A DNA stretch of 64,000 nt from Gordius sp. MW1 (GCA_964036665.1 OZ038528.1:17223245-17287244); one strand, 5' to 3'. Positions 36,901 through 46,541 are shown, counted from the stretch's first letter. The notes: generated by a model not told the origin, from the letters alone. Numbers and translations: made by a program.

Positions 36901-39245
36901 TAAATTCACCAAACAAATCCTACCAAGAGTTCAAGTTAAAAGTTCGATTCAACATTGTAAATTTACTAACTCCAACGAATATAGAAATACCTATAATCGT
37001 TCCAAAATTGTAGTCGGTAGCAAAGACGGAAGTTATTTAGCTAACAGGTTTATAAAGTGTCGAGGCTATAAGGCGCAAATTCAAAACGCCAAAGAAAGAT
37101 TCCGAAAAAACTAATGGATTGAGCAAAACCTGCATCATTGATTTATTTATCTATGATAGAGATTTGTAAATACTTTTGGCCTCTTAGTCAGTCCCACGCT
37201 CTCTCCAAACCAAATGATCGATCCTTTAACACCGCCCTAGAGATTCCAATCTCTTGACGAGGCACTAAGTTGTGTCAAGATGGGATATATAATTTAATTT
37301 TTCTCTTATTATGCAAAGAAAACCCAACTGGGCACGTAGACCTCAAGTATTTATGAAAAAATGAGGTGGGCTGGATCTCTAAATTCATAATGGCTCTCTT
37401 CCTCAGTCAGTTCGTTGGGTGGGAATCTCGAAGGCACCAGTGTAAAACTTAATTAAACTCTTACTGTGTTGCAAAAAAACCTGGGTTTTGTTTAGCCCAC
37501 CTTTGGTTTTAGTCGACTAGCCAAAAGTTTTTTGGTCTGTTTTTCTTAGTCGAAATTCGAAAAACAGACCATAGTCTACCGTGAAAAGGTCGACTAGACT
37601 AAACCCAGGTCTTTTTACAACGCTACGTCTGTACATCTTAAAGTGTGTTACAATTAATTTCCAGGCGCCCAACTACTTCAGTGCACAGCACATTGATTTT
37701 AGTAATTCGTGCTGCCCCAAAATTTACTCCGATATCATCCACGCTAGAGGAGTGTGGCGGATTTAAAGGCAAGCCGCGTGATGCTGTTGCTGAGATAAAG
37801 CCTGGTGGTGCGTGAACTCAACTCTTTAATTTTCTCAGCGTTTAAAATGTAGGCAATGGAGGGGGGGGGGGACGAGGAGAAGGCAAAAACGGCAGAGCGC
37901 AATATGAAGATAGGCGAAAAAAATGAGTTTTTTGAACTCCCTTCCTCGCTGCTTGCCTCTCCTACATAATAAAGCCCGTTCACTCTGCATCCCCTCCCCC
38001 GTCCCTCATTCCTAACACTAAATATTCCATCCCATTTCCAACAAATACCTATATCCATCCCACATGATTATGATGATATTACTATTGAGTAGATCTCTTT
38101 TTCCTCCTTACTTATAAGGCTCATCCCTTATGCAAGAAAGTGGGCATAACACTGCAACCTTTTATTGCCTCTTACGCAGGCTTCAAGCACCCCAGTTGTA
38201 CAATGGGGAGGGGACAAGGGGAGAGACAGTGGTGAGAGAACAGATTTATGTATTTGTACGTGTAATACTCTTTCCCCTCCTTAATAAGCTTTTAAAATGG
38301 GAGGAGTAGGCACTTTAATATGAGCAAAAGTTAATTATGATAATATTTAAAAGCTTTTTATGCACGCTGCCCCTATCCCATACTATACAAATTATATTAG
38401 GTGGTGATGTATGGAGTGAGGCTAGATAGCTATTGTACACTTGCAAAGCCACAAGAAATGCAATCAGTCAAACAAATATTGCAAATGTCATGACTGGCAA
38501 CCATATAAATATCAAATAATTATTCAGACTTTAAAATACCCCTTCCATAAATCTTTGAAATTAAACCATATAATTATTTGCCAACCTTTTGTAAATTGGT
38601 TGGATTTATGAAATGACATAAATATTGTTAAACTATACTTGCCATAAATTAAAATTAAATAAAAAGTACTTCTAAAGTACATTAAAATAGGGCTATAAAA
38701 TTATGCTTACAAAAGTGAAAGTGTCCTTTGATTTTTTTTAAATATAATTAAGTAAAGGAAAAGAACAATATCCGAAGACAAACACAATAGAAGTATAAAA
38801 GTAATACCACAGATAGTGTTTAATTTTAACACTTAAGTAGATATGGTACACCTAAACATAATATGTTTCTATACAACTAAAAAGTCAAACTTACTAAATT
38901 ATTTAAATTTAAGCTATAGTTTAATATAAAAGGGAGCAAGAACAAAGGAAAAAATTGCAAATACAAATGCATATTTATATTAATATAAAGGTAAAAGTTA
39001 TAAGAATAAAAATAAAGAATTAATGTTGAGCAAAATAAAAAAATTACCTGATATACCAAGCTATCATCACCAAGTGCCCACCGCTGTTTAGCAAGATTAT
39101 TGTCAATGTTATTTTGAGGTCTTTGAAAAAAATAACCAACCATTGCATCGTCTTGCGATCTATTAGTCGAATTAGATCTCCCAGCACTGCCTTCAGGAGC
39201 AGAAGAAAAAAGATCGTTAGTGTTTTCCCATACTACATCGTTCAT
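15568..39245 (-). CDS. pum: Pumilio-family RNA-binding protein (16 coding exons)
   Basis: This cytoplasmic translational repressor binds UGUANAUA in mRNA 3' UTRs. Exons, 5' to 3': 39245-39048, 26057-25682, 25383-25235, 24430-24288, 23813-23272, 22847-22699, 22559-22469, 22061-21603, 21353-21213, 20534-20295, 19520-19215, 18684-18552, 17983-17551, 16975-16590, 16323-16240, 15967-15568. All junctions are GT-AG, phases agree, and lengths sum to 4,230 nt (1,409 aa plus stop), between the usual vertebrate and fly sizes. The N-terminus carries the conserved [15 protein letters not shown] motif; SMVEYVL and PHQYYG follow. PUF repeats span ~999-1370 with cores SRFIQ, NYVIQ, CRVIQ, NHVVQ, CRVIQ, NYVIQ, SNVVE, NYVVQ. 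Family call is certain. The exon 5 donor and exon 4 acceptor are the least sure boundaries. Confidence 0.93.
16240..16323 (-). CDS. pum: pum exon 15: 84-nt exon with PUF repeat 7
   Basis: This small exon encodes [20 protein letters not shown] and ends near CNTGEG. Repeat 7's core SNVVE reads G in the RNA. The serine codon AG|C is split across the exon 14/15 junction. Acceptor ATTAG and donor GTAATT fit both neighbours in phase. It is easily missed by ORF-based gene calling. Confidence 0.92.
16590..16975 (-). CDS. pum: pum exon 14: PUF repeats 4-6
   Basis: It encodes residues ~1121-1249, starting [20 protein letters not shown]. Cores are NHVVQ (repeat 4), CRVIQ (repeat 5) and NYVIQ (repeat 6), reading N, A and U. 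It ends SQHKFA with donor GTGTGG, a non-optimal but phase-consistent site. Confidence 0.94.
17390..17443 (-). repeat. Solo HINE end inside a pum intron
   Basis: CGACAACCAAAAGCGAGCCC followed by ATAAATTGCATAGCAATTAA matches the left terminus of the Helentron-like family in inverted orientation. Nothing else of the element is present nearby. Confidence 0.6.
17551..17983 (-). CDS. pum: pum exon 13: start of the PUM homology domain, repeats 1-3
   Basis: A glycine/asparagine-rich lead is followed by [13 protein letters not shown] (residue ~999), where the PUM homology domain begins. Cores are SRFIQ, NYVIQ and CRVIQ for repeats 1-3 (A, U, A). It ends IPLEDQ with donor GTAATG. Confidence 0.94.
18552..18684 (-). 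CDS. pum: pum exon 12
   Basis: Acceptor GCCCAG and donor GTAATT give a 133-nt exon in phase with both neighbours. It encodes [20 protein letters not shown] and continues through a basic, glycine-rich stretch to NRQTK. This links the disordered N-terminal region to the PUM domain. The exon was deduced from phase and splice sites, not from homology. Confidence 0.75.
19024..19131. repeat. ~55-bp direct duplication in pum intron 11
   Basis: Two adjacent copies of TTTGGATTAAA(T/A)AGTAAGTA...CCGAA(A)GAGCTTTA.TTTCACCCGTAA, differing at a few bases. Confidence 0.6.
19215..19520 (-). CDS. pum: pum exon 11: A/Q-rich segment
   Basis: It encodes alternating polyalanine and polyglutamine, then a P/N/L-rich segment with [18 protein letters not shown]. 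Acceptor TTCTAG and donor GTTTTA are used. Low-complexity A/Q tracts of this kind occupy the repression region of animal Pumilios. Confidence 0.85.
19930..20130. repeat. ~110-bp tandem duplication in pum intron 10
   Basis: TTAAACACCCTTTCAAGGGG and the following GTATAGAAAAGTATAAAGC occur at about 19,938 and 20,052 with matching context. The core CCCTTTCAAGGG is self-complementary. Confidence 0.65.
20295..20534 (-). CDS. pum: pum exon 10
   Basis: It encodes an acidic start ([14 protein letters not shown]), then [14 protein letters not shown], a run of six alanines, [20 protein letters not shown] and ...SIMGMSG. Acceptor TTTTAG and donor GTAAAG are in phase with exons 9 and 11. Confidence 0.85.
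20935..21005 (-). repeat. tRNA-like (SINE-type) sequence
   Basis: The minus strand reads GACGTAGCTGGTATAGGC (A-box-like), a CTCTGTCTTTGAACAAGAG stem-loop, then GCGGGTTCAAATACCGC (B-box-like, with a 9-base loop instead of 7). The acceptor ends do not pair. It is more likely a tRNA-derived repeat than a working tRNA. Confidence 0.45.
21213..21353 (-). CDS. pum: pum exon 9
   Basis: It encodes [20 protein letters not shown] and an N/Q/L-rich continuation ending SLMAAN. Acceptor CTTTAG and donor GTAAGG are used, with phase 1 at both ends. Confidence 0.88.
21603..22061 (-). CDS. pum: pum exon 8: PHQYYG motif and polyglutamine
   Basis: It opens [19 protein letters not shown], a motif shared with other animal Pumilios (PHQYYG..PW..YP). 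A run of ten glutamines, then N/H/Q/S- and G-rich tracts follow. It ends [10 protein letters not shown] with donor GTATGA. Confidence 0.92.
22469..22559 (-). CDS. pum: pum exon 7: Q/A tract
   Basis: This 91-nt exon encodes [20 protein letters not shown] and a further A/Q run ending QIN. The acceptor is CATCAG and the donor GTACGT. Phases match exons 6 and 8. Confidence 0.85.
22699..22847 (-). CDS. pum: pum exon 6
   Basis: It encodes [20 protein letters not shown] and an N/S/G-rich stretch ending [10 protein letters not shown]. Acceptor ATCTAG and donor GTAATC are used, phase 1 in and phase 0 out. Confidence 0.85.
23055..23178. mobile_element. Truncated hAT-type MITE in pum intron 5
   Basis: It begins TAGTGTTG and continues TTGGTTTTGTTTAATCGG...ACTAAGACTAATGGTCGA, matching the MITE at 33,134. 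The right end is missing. Confidence 0.5.
23272..23813 (-). CDS. pum: pum exon 5: polyasparagine/serine region
   Basis: The largest exon (542 nt) starts [20 protein letters not shown]. Two asparagine-rich tracts are followed by [20 protein letters not shown] and [13 protein letters not shown]. The acceptor is TACGCAG. The donor chosen, GTTTTG at 23,271-23,266, is weak but is the site giving the phase exon 6 requires. Confidence 0.78.
24288..24430 (-). CDS. pum: pum exon 4
   Basis: It encodes [20 protein letters not shown] and an S/N/G-rich end (GLDDDNF). Donor GTACAA gives phase 2, as exon 5 needs. Acceptor GCGAAG is pyrimidine-poor, so the start could shift slightly. Confidence 0.75.
25235..25383 (-). 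CDS. pum: pum exon 3: SMVEYVL motif
   Basis: It encodes [20 protein letters not shown] and later [25 protein letters not shown] is a short motif conserved in animal Pumilio N-termini. Acceptor TTGTAG and donor GTTAGT are used. Confidence 0.9.
25682..26057 (-). CDS. pum: pum exon 2
   Basis: It encodes [20 protein letters not shown], an H/R-rich stretch ([12 protein letters not shown]), then [15 protein letters not shown] and [16 protein letters not shown]. Acceptor TATAG and donor GTTAGT are used. It joins exon 1 in phase 0 across the ~13-kb intron. Confidence 0.85.
28507..28693. mobile_element. hAT-type MITE in pum intron 1 (copy 1)
   Basis: The inverted ends are ATGTTGTAAAAACGGCTGGG and CCCAGCAGTTTTTACAAGAC followed by TA. 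The octamer ATACCCTC occurs at 28499-28506 and 28694-28701, consistent with an 8-bp target duplication, although six extra bases sit between it and the left TIR. Confidence 0.65.
33134..33314. mobile_element. hAT-type MITE in pum intron 1 (copy 2)
   Basis: TAGAGTGTCGTAAGAACGGC at the left pairs with GATTTTACAACACTA at the right. The interior (GGTTTTGTTTGGTC, ACTAAGACTAATGGTCGAC) matches copy 1 and the truncated copy at 23,055. The flanking octamers do not match. Confidence 0.62.
37462..37625. mobile_element. hAT-type MITE in pum intron 1 (copy 3)
   Basis: The left end GTGTTGCAAAAAAACCTGGG pairs with the right end CCCAGGTCTTTTTACAACGC, followed by TA. GTCGACTAG occurs inside both halves. It is the same family as the copies at 28,507 and 33,134. 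Confidence 0.6.
39048..39245 (-). CDS. pum: pum exon 1: start codon and [15 protein letters not shown] motif
   Basis: ATG at 39,245 is preceded four codons upstream by an in-frame TAA, which supports it as the start. It encodes [13 protein letters not shown], then [19 protein letters not shown] and [11 protein letters not shown], the N-terminal signature of animal Pumilios. Donor GTAATT. Non-coding 5' exons may exist further right. Confidence 0.92.
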
Positions 39246-40937
39246 ATTTGATAATTACACTATCTACATATGTACACTAAATAAAAAAATAGTTATACAT
39301 GGATATAGGTTGCAAAGCATAGAAGCTTACTATGCAAAACTATCTATACAATACGTTTATACAGGATAAACAAAATTTGGGATTTATATAAATAAAAATA
39401 ATTCAAAATCAACAAAGCTGTCAAATTATTATCTAACATTTTTATTTCGAAAATAAATTAACATTCATTAAAATTTTTTTATTATTTGTTAATTGTGTAT
39501 AATATACAAATAATATATATTAATAAAGAATATGAGATTGTAACTTGTATTAATATTAAATATTAATAATATGTTGGCTCTCTATACACTTTTTTAACAC
39601 TTAATAAGCCTTAATTAATAAAGTTTCAACTATAAGCGACTAGGAACTCAACTTATTTTATTTGTAAGATTAAAGCCAGATAGACTTTTAATAGCAACTT
39701 CATAGTTTATTTTTAGATCAATTATTTTTAAGAATGTTGAAATAGCTAAATAATAGTACCTAATTATTGAATACGATAAGAACATATATGCAGTTCTTAG
39801 TGTCTAGTCTAAGTTCCAGATAATCATATTTTCTTAAACTTTATTTAGTTTTTATAAAAGAGATTGTTTATTTACGGGAACGCTATTATGTTTGATTGAA
39901 GTTATAACTCGTGGTTCCCGCAAAAACGTGGCGTTCTTATAAGGTGGCAAAGGCTGTGAGAGCCATATTTATAGTGCGATATCTAGTATTGAAGAGGAGA
40001 ATCTCTTGGCCATCTCATTCGTCGGCCCCTACAAACTCCATATTCATGCGCCTCATCGGCCCCCAGCTTAGAAAAGCCATTAAAGATAACAATTACAAGG
40101 TCCATCTTTCCATCTTTTTGGCCGAACTAAAAACTACTAAATTACGTATCAAATCGGGTATAAGCCCTTTAGTAAGTTGATTAAAAGCTACGATCAAATT
40201 GCTATTAACAAATGTGGTAGTTTATTATATTATGCTCGTTGTGACTATCCTATAAATGGCAATAGACTTTAGATAAAAGAGAGGAGACGGAAAATTTATT
40301 TTCAATGTGGTAATAGTTATTATTGTAATTTTCATAATCTGTCACTTGTATATAAATTCTACCCTCGTCAACTGTTAAACATTTGTAGAATTAATTTTGA
40401 AGAAGATGTATGTATACAATGCAAGTTACTAAATATCCGTAAAAGAGCATTGTGACAGTGGGCAATTGTGACAAGGACAATAAGAACAGCCACAAAGTAA
40501 GTAAAGCTATTCATCAGTCGTCGGAGAATTTTTATCGCCCAGTAACCGCATATCTTACTCTATTTGAGTTACAAGTATATTCGAGTTCAAAAATATCCGT
40601 GCAAAGTTTGACTGCATTATTGATACATAGTTTAAATCAGTCGTGCCTGCAGAACACTTTATTAAATAAGTTATATTTCAGCTGTATAAATATTATTTAT
40701 GTCCACATACCATAAATTGCCACTTCAAAATTGCTTTGAGTTGCAACCGGTCATAAAAGGTGCGGATCATTTGCTTTTGTTAGTCTATTCAAAAGCTTGA
40801 GTTTTAAGAGACTCATTACAAAATTCTTTTAACGTGATAATATTTAATCAATTTGAAACTAACACCCCTCCAAAAATAGTATATTTTAAGTTTATTGATA
40901 TTGAAGAGATTTTTGGTTTTCATATTGAGAATTGAGG
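39246..40937. other. 5' flank of pum; no gene recognised
   Basis: This AT-rich stretch holds the presumed 5' UTR and promoter side of pum. A plus-strand frame at 39,911-40,180 is open for 89 codons but shows no family resemblance. No core promoter element is clear enough to call. Confidence 0.45.
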
Positions 40938-41399
40938 GTACACATTAGTGTTGTAAAAAACCAAGGGTTTCTATTGGTTGCCTGCAAGCGTTGGCGTTTT
41001 TTTTCACCCAACCTTTTCAGTGTTAGGTGAATTTTCTTGGGAGGGCTTTGGCGTTTGGCGTTTTTGTAAAAAACACCCAAAGCGTTTTGGGTGTTTTTTT
41101 TGGGGCACCTTTGGCGTTTAGGTTTGGGTGTATTAAAGAGCTAAAGGGTTTGGGTGGATAATATTATTAACCTTTTGGTTTAGTTTTGGTCGTTTTGGGT
41201 TGGGCATGCAAATATATCGATTTGTTTATCATATTTGTGTATTTAGATTTAGGTATTGAACTTTTAATTTAAGAAAATAAAAATAAATGTATCATGACGT
41301 CACAATCTAGTAAATTCAGTAAATTATAATTAATTATTATGCATTATAGAAGTAGGTAGTAATTAATATGTTTTATTTATGAAAAAAATTTGTGAAGAT

Positions 41400-42690
41400 T
41401 TGCCCCCCCCCCTTATTTTTTACCCTCTTTCTCACCTGGGGAGGAACGGCGGGCAGGTGGGGTGTTTTGCCCCCCACCCTAATTTTTTACCCTCTTTCTG
41501 ATGCGGGGGAGAGGGGGGTGTTTTGCCCCCCCCCTAATTTTTTACCCTCTTTCTGATGCGGGGGAGAGGGGGGGGCATGGGGGGTGTTTTGCCCCCCCCC
41601 CTAATTTTTTACCCTCTTTCTGATGTGGGGGAGAGGGGGGCATGGGGGGTGTTTTGCCCCCCCCCCCTAATTTTTTACCCTCTTTCTGATGTGGGGGAGA
41701 GGGGGGGCATAGGGGGTGTTTTGCCCCCCCCCCTAATTTTTTATACTCTTTCTAATGCGGGGAGGGGGGGGGGGGCATGGGGGGTGTTTTGCCCCCCCCC
41801 CCAATTTTTTACCCTCTTTCTGATGCGAGGGAGAGGGGGGGCAGGGGGTGTTTTGCCCCCCCCCCTAATTTTTTATCCTCTTTCTAATGCGGGGGAGAGG
41901 GGGGCATGGGGGGGGGGGGGGGTGTTTTGCCCCCCCCTAGTTTTTTACCCTCTTTTTAATGCGGGGGAGAGGGAAGCATGGGGGTGTTCCGCCGCGGGGG
42001 AGAGGGGGGCATGGGGGGTGTTTTGCCCCCCCCCCCATTTTTACCCTCTTTCTGATGCGAGGGAGAGAGGGGCAACGAGTGTTTTGCCCCCCCCCCCCTA
42101 ATTTTTTATACTCTTTCTAATGCGGGGAGGGGGGGGGGCATGGGGGGTGTTTTGCCCCCCCCCCTAATTTTTTACCCTCTTTCTGATGTGGAGGAGAGGG
42201 GGGGGGGCATGGGGGGTGTTTTGCCCCCCCCCCTAATTTTTTACCCTCTTTCTGATGTGGGGGAGAGGGGGGCATGGGGGGTGTTTTGCCCCCCCCCCCC
42301 CCAATTTTTTACCCTCTTTCTGATGCGAGGGAGAGGGGGGGGGCAAGGGGTGTTTTGCCCCCCCCCCTAATTTTTACCCTCTTTCTGATGCGAGGGAGAG
42401 AGGGGCAAGGAGTGTTTTGCCCCCCCCCCCCCCCTAATTTTTTATACTCTTTCTAATGCGGGGAGGGGGGGGGCATGGGGGGTGTTTTGCCCCCCCCCCC
42501 CTTTTTTACCCTTTTTCTAATGCGGGGGAGAGGGGGGGGCATGGGGGATTATTTGCCCCCCCCCCCCAATTTTTTACCCTCTTTCTGATGCGAGGGAGAA
42601 GGGGGGCAGGGGTGTTTTGCCCCCTCCCCCTAATTTTTTACCCTCTTTCTGATGCGGGGGAGAGGGGTGCAGGTGGGGTGTTTTCAATAA
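41400..42690 (+). repeat. Left ~60-bp G/C-run minisatellite array
   Basis: Roughly twenty copies of a unit containing GGGGGAGAGGGGGGCATGGG, then GGTGTTTTGCCCCCCCCCC and TAATTTTTTACCCTCTTTCT. G-run and C-run lengths vary between copies. Each unit pairs G-tracts with C-tracts and could fold as hairpin, G-quadruplex or i-motif. Long frames across it are repeat translations. Confidence 0.92.
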
Positions 42691-43974
42691 ATAGAAAACG
42701 ATTATAAAGTGAGATTTATCTGGCCATTCGAGAGCAGATTTTGAATTCAATCCTTCAATTAAAAATTAATATTTTAATTCATTCTAAATTAATGACAGCT
42801 AACAGACCCCCATTTAAATATTCCCGGCAATAGCAATTTTAATCACAAAATTTAATTTAAATATATTTTGAATTCCTCGCCTCTTGTAAAAGATAAAGAC
42901 TTATTAATTATATAATATCCCTTTTATTTTATATTTAAACTATATTTTCAATATGAGAGAACGGCATCCCGCGCGACTCGAAATATCACCACTCCCATGT
43001 ATCATGTACATGTTCATGTACTAATCCACCCTCTCTCTCCCTTTCTCGTTGCAATGCATGCGCAACCTATCAGATTTAAGATAAGTACTAAACTAAATAT
43101 ATAAAAAAATAAGGCACAACAAGGCATGGTGTGGCGTGGGCTGGCTAGGCTCTTTATTACATCATTTTACATTCATTTCTTTTTTAACGTAACATATCAA
43201 GGTATGTAGAAGTTGCAAATCATATTATTATAAATAAAATTAATGAAAATTAAACTTTTTTTTATTATGTCAACTACTAATTAAGTCATAAGCAATTAGA
43301 AAATTAAGTTTCTTATTAAATAATAAGCAACAATTTAAATTAAGATGCTTAACTCATTTTTGTTACTCAGAAAAGTCCGTTTTTTTATGATCCTTATAAG
43401 CATTGTAAACGCGAGGTCTAAGTCAACAGGACGTAGAGTGTTGGTGCCTTGTCTTGTGAAAGCATAGTAATTAATAGCATGATATGCTTTTTGGAAATAC
43501 CTTAAGTTTTTCCATTAAATGCCCAGATAACTTAAATAGTAAAACTTACTTACCCAGATGGCAAATTTTTTTAAATTGGTAAAATTTCATATTAATATTA
43601 TATTTAATAATACATCTTATTCTTAAATGAAGTTAAATTAAAAAATTTATTTTAATTGATATGGTATATTAAGACAATTGTTGACCGCAAATCTTCAAAA
43701 ATATATTTTCGAATTTTAGAAAATCTTTGTCATATAATAAGTCAATTTTCAAAAAAAAAATAAATTTCAATAGAAAATGTTGATTAAGACATTTGTCTCC
43801 ACTGTGACCGCAAATCTTCCCAAAAATATTTTTTATAATAGTAGAACATAAATATAAGAAGTCTATTTTCAAAAAAAAATACTAATTTCAATAGAAAATG
43901 TTGATTATGACATTTGTCACCACCGTGACCGCAAAAATTCACAAAAATATTTTGAAAGGGTTAAAAAGGGCTTT
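42691..43974. other. Central spacer of the mirrored hAT-type element
   Basis: AT-rich, with no transposase motif. At 43,672-43,955 there are ~2.5 copies of a ~122-bp repeat containing TGACCGCAAATCTTC and TTTCAATAGAAAATGTTGAT. Confidence 0.7.
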
Positions 43975-45130
43975 CCGGTCCCCCCCCCCCGGGTGAGAAA
44001 GAGAGTCAAAAATAAGAAGAGGGGCGATTCACCCCCCCCCCTCTCCCCGGCATCAGAAAGAGGGTAAAAAATAAGGGGGTGGGGACAAAACACCCCCCAT
44101 GCCCCCCCCCTCTCCCCCGCATCAGAAATAGGGTAAAAAATTAAAGGAGGTGTAAAACACCCCCCTGCCAGCCCCCTCTCCCTCGCATCAGAAAGAGGGT
44201 AAAAAATTAGGGGGGAGGGGGGCCAAACACCCCCCTGCCCCCCCCCCCTCTCCCCCGCATCAGAAAGAGGGTAAAAAATTGGGGGGGGGGGCAAAACACC
44301 CCCCATGCCCCCCTCTCCCCCGGATCAGAAAGAGGGTAAATAATTAGGGGGGGGGCAAAACACCCCCTATGCCCCCCTCTCTTCCACATCAAAAAGAGGG
44401 TAAAAAATTAGGGGGGGCAAAACACCCCCCATGCCCCCCTCTCCCCCACATCAGAAAGAAAGTAAAAAAATTAGGGGGGAGGGGGGGGGGGACAAAACAC
44501 CCCCTGCCCCCTCTCCCCCACTTAAGAAAGAGGGTAAAAAATTAGGAAGGGGCAAAACACCCCCCTTCCACCCCCTATCCCTCGCATCAGAAAGAGGGTA
44601 AAAAATTGGGGGGGGGCAAAAACCCCCCATGCCCCCCTCTCCCCCACTTAAGAAAGAGGGTAAAAAATTAGGGGGGAGGGGGGCAAAACACCCCCCTGCC
44701 CCCCCCCCCCCGCCTTAGAAAGAGGGTAAAAAATTAGGGGGGGGCAAAACACCCCCCATGCCCCCCCTCTCCTCCACATCAGAAAGAGGGTAAAAAATTA
44801 GGTGGCTAGGGGCAAAACACCCCCCTCTCCCTCGCATCAGAAAGAGGGTAAAAAAGTAGGGGGGACAGGGGGGCAATACACCCCCCATGCCCCCCGCCCT
44901 CTCCCCCACATCAGAAAGAGGGTAAAAAATTAGGTGGGGGGGGGCAAAACACCCCCCATGCCCCCCTCTCCCCCACATCAGAAAGAGGGTAAAAGATTAG
45001 GGGGGGCAAAACACCCCCCTCTCCCCCGCATCAGAAAGAGGGTAAAAAATTAGGGGGGGGGGGCAAACACCCCACCTGCCCGCCGTTCCTCCCCAGGTGA
45101 GAAAGAGGGTAAAAAATAAGGGGGGGGGCA
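43975..45130 (-). repeat. Right minisatellite array, inverted relative to the left
   Basis: Roughly eighteen copies of the same unit on the opposite strand (CATCAGAAAGAGGGTAAAAA then ATTAGGGGGGG...CAAAACACCCCCC). It is not collinear copy by copy with the left array, so unit number and run length have drifted independently. Confidence 0.92.
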
Positions 45131-45796
45131 AATCTTCACAAATTTTTTTCATAAATAAAACATATTAATTTACTACCTACTTCTATAATGCATAATAATT
45201 AATTATAATTTACTGAATTTACTAGATTGTGACGTCATGATACATTTATTTTTATTTTCTTAAATTAAAAGTTCATTACCTAAATCTAAATACACAAATA
45301 TGATAAACAAATTGATATATTTGCATGCCCAACCCAAAACGACCAAAACCAAACCAAAAGGTTAATAATATTATCCACCCAAACCCTTTAGCTCTTTAAT
45401 ACACCCAAACCTAAACGCCAAAGGTGCCCCAAAAAAAACACCCAAAACGCTTTGGGTGTTTTTTACGAAAACGCCAAACGCCAAAGCCCTCCCAAGAAAA
45501 TTCACCTAACACTGAAAAGGTTGGGTGAAAAAAAACGCCAACAACTAAGCTTAGCAATACGCTGGGAAAAACCAGCCAGCCGTTTTTACAACACTAGTAC
45601 ACATGTAAGGCATTACTAATTGTTATGTTGTACACAGTTATTAGGTGCCCTATCAACTGGCCGAAAACTATCTCGCCGAATTTAATGTCCCCCGGTTAAA
45701 AACGGTCAATATATATTAATCTAAAATATAAGAATATAATAGCATATTGTATATCAGAGTGTAAATTGTATAATGTGCTAGCGTTTAAAGTCATAC

Positions 45797-46345
45797 TAAA
45801 TACTTATACTTTACACATTTTGGGAAATTTGAAAATAACTTAGTTTCTAATCCTAAAAATCTATGTAAACATGACATTTTGCTATGTATTACAAACCTTA
45901 AACTTAATTACTTATACTGTACACATTTTGGGAAATATGAAAATAACTTAGTTTTTAACCCTATAAATCTATAGAAACATGACATTTTGCTATGTATTAC
46001 AAATCTTAAACTTAAATACTTATTCTGTACACATTTTGGGAAATTTAAAAATAACTTAGGTTCTAATTCTAAAAATCTATATAAACATGACATTTTGGTA
46101 TATATTACAAATCGTAAACTTAAATATTTATACTGTATACTTTTTGGGAAATTTGGAAGTAACTTAGTTTCTAAGCCTAAAAATCTGTATAAACATGACA
46201 TTTTGCTATGTATAACAATCTTAAACTTGAATACTTATACTGTATACATTTTGGGAAATTTGAAAATAACTTAGTTTCTAATCCTAAAAATCTATATAAA
46301 CATGACATTTTGCTATGTATAACAAATCTTTAACTTGAATACTTA
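45797..46345. repeat. ~107-bp tandem satellite, about five copies
   Basis: The unit includes ACACATTTTGGGAAATTTGA, AACTTAGTTTCTAA and AAACATGACATTTTGCTATG, repeating near 45,815, 45,921, 46,029, 46,138 and 46,246. The array stops exactly at the 5' LTR of the gypsy element. Frames open on both strands are repeat translations. Confidence 0.85.
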
Positions 46346-46346
46346 T

Positions 46347-46541
46347 TGTTATATATGGTATTTATGTTATATAATTAATATTGTAATATTGTATTTTAAT
46401 ATGTATTCCCAAACGAGACTACCAATCGTTTCTTATGTTCTTTTTCGCCATCTTTTTTTCATTGTTTGTTTTATCGCGCTTCTAATAAATTAATAGTATA
46501 AACTCAAGTTGTAATACGAGTTATAATATTTGGCGCTGCGA
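46347..46541 (+). repeat. 5' LTR of the gypsy element (approximate end)
   Basis: It starts TGTTATATATGG and shares CAAACGAGACTACCAATCGT and TTCGCCATCTT with the 3' copy. The match runs to GCGCTGCGAG at 46,541; the exact LTR/leader border is unclear because the 3' copy also contains that block. Confidence 0.75.

Larger units (their letters stand above)
26058..39047 (-). other. pum intron 1 (~13 kb)
   Basis: The intron separates the conserved N-terminal motif exon from the rest of the gene. Three short hAT-type MITEs, an (AG)n tract at 28,830 and poly-G tracts at 34,528 and 37,860 are visible. Open frames inside are short and unrecognised (for example 29,651-29,911 and 29,929-30,147). I see no convincing nested gene. 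Confidence 0.8.
40946..45596. mobile_element. 4.65-kb hAT-type element with mirrored minisatellite arms
   Basis: The ends are TAGTGTTGTAAAAA (40,946) and TTTTTACAACACTA (to 45,596), flanked by a perfect 8-bp duplication GTACACAT (40938-40945 and 45597-45604). The TIR form and TSD length are those of the hAT superfamily. The outer ~450 bp of each arm are inverted copies (40,946-41,395 and 45,130-45,596), apart from the ~40 bp just inside the tips. Each arm then continues into a G/C-tract minisatellite in opposite orientation. The ~1.28-kb centre has no transposase, so the element is non-autonomous. The termini link it to the small MITEs in pum introns. Confidence 0.85.

Noticed and set aside
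39911-40180. 89-codon plus-strand frame upstream of pum
   Set aside because: It has no family resemblance and starts without supporting context; kept only as a note in the flank entry.
41556-42707. Long proline/glycine-rich open frames across the left minisatellite
   Set aside because: They are translations of the G/C-run repeat in several frames; homopolymer length changes shift the frame freely and no start context or homology exists.
43917-44978. Similar minus-strand frames across the right array
   Set aside because: Same repeat read in the inverted copy; not genes.
45908-46274. Open frames on both strands at 45.9-46.3 kb
   Set aside because: They follow the ~107-bp satellite period, with repeated peptide blocks on both strands, the mark of repeat DNA.
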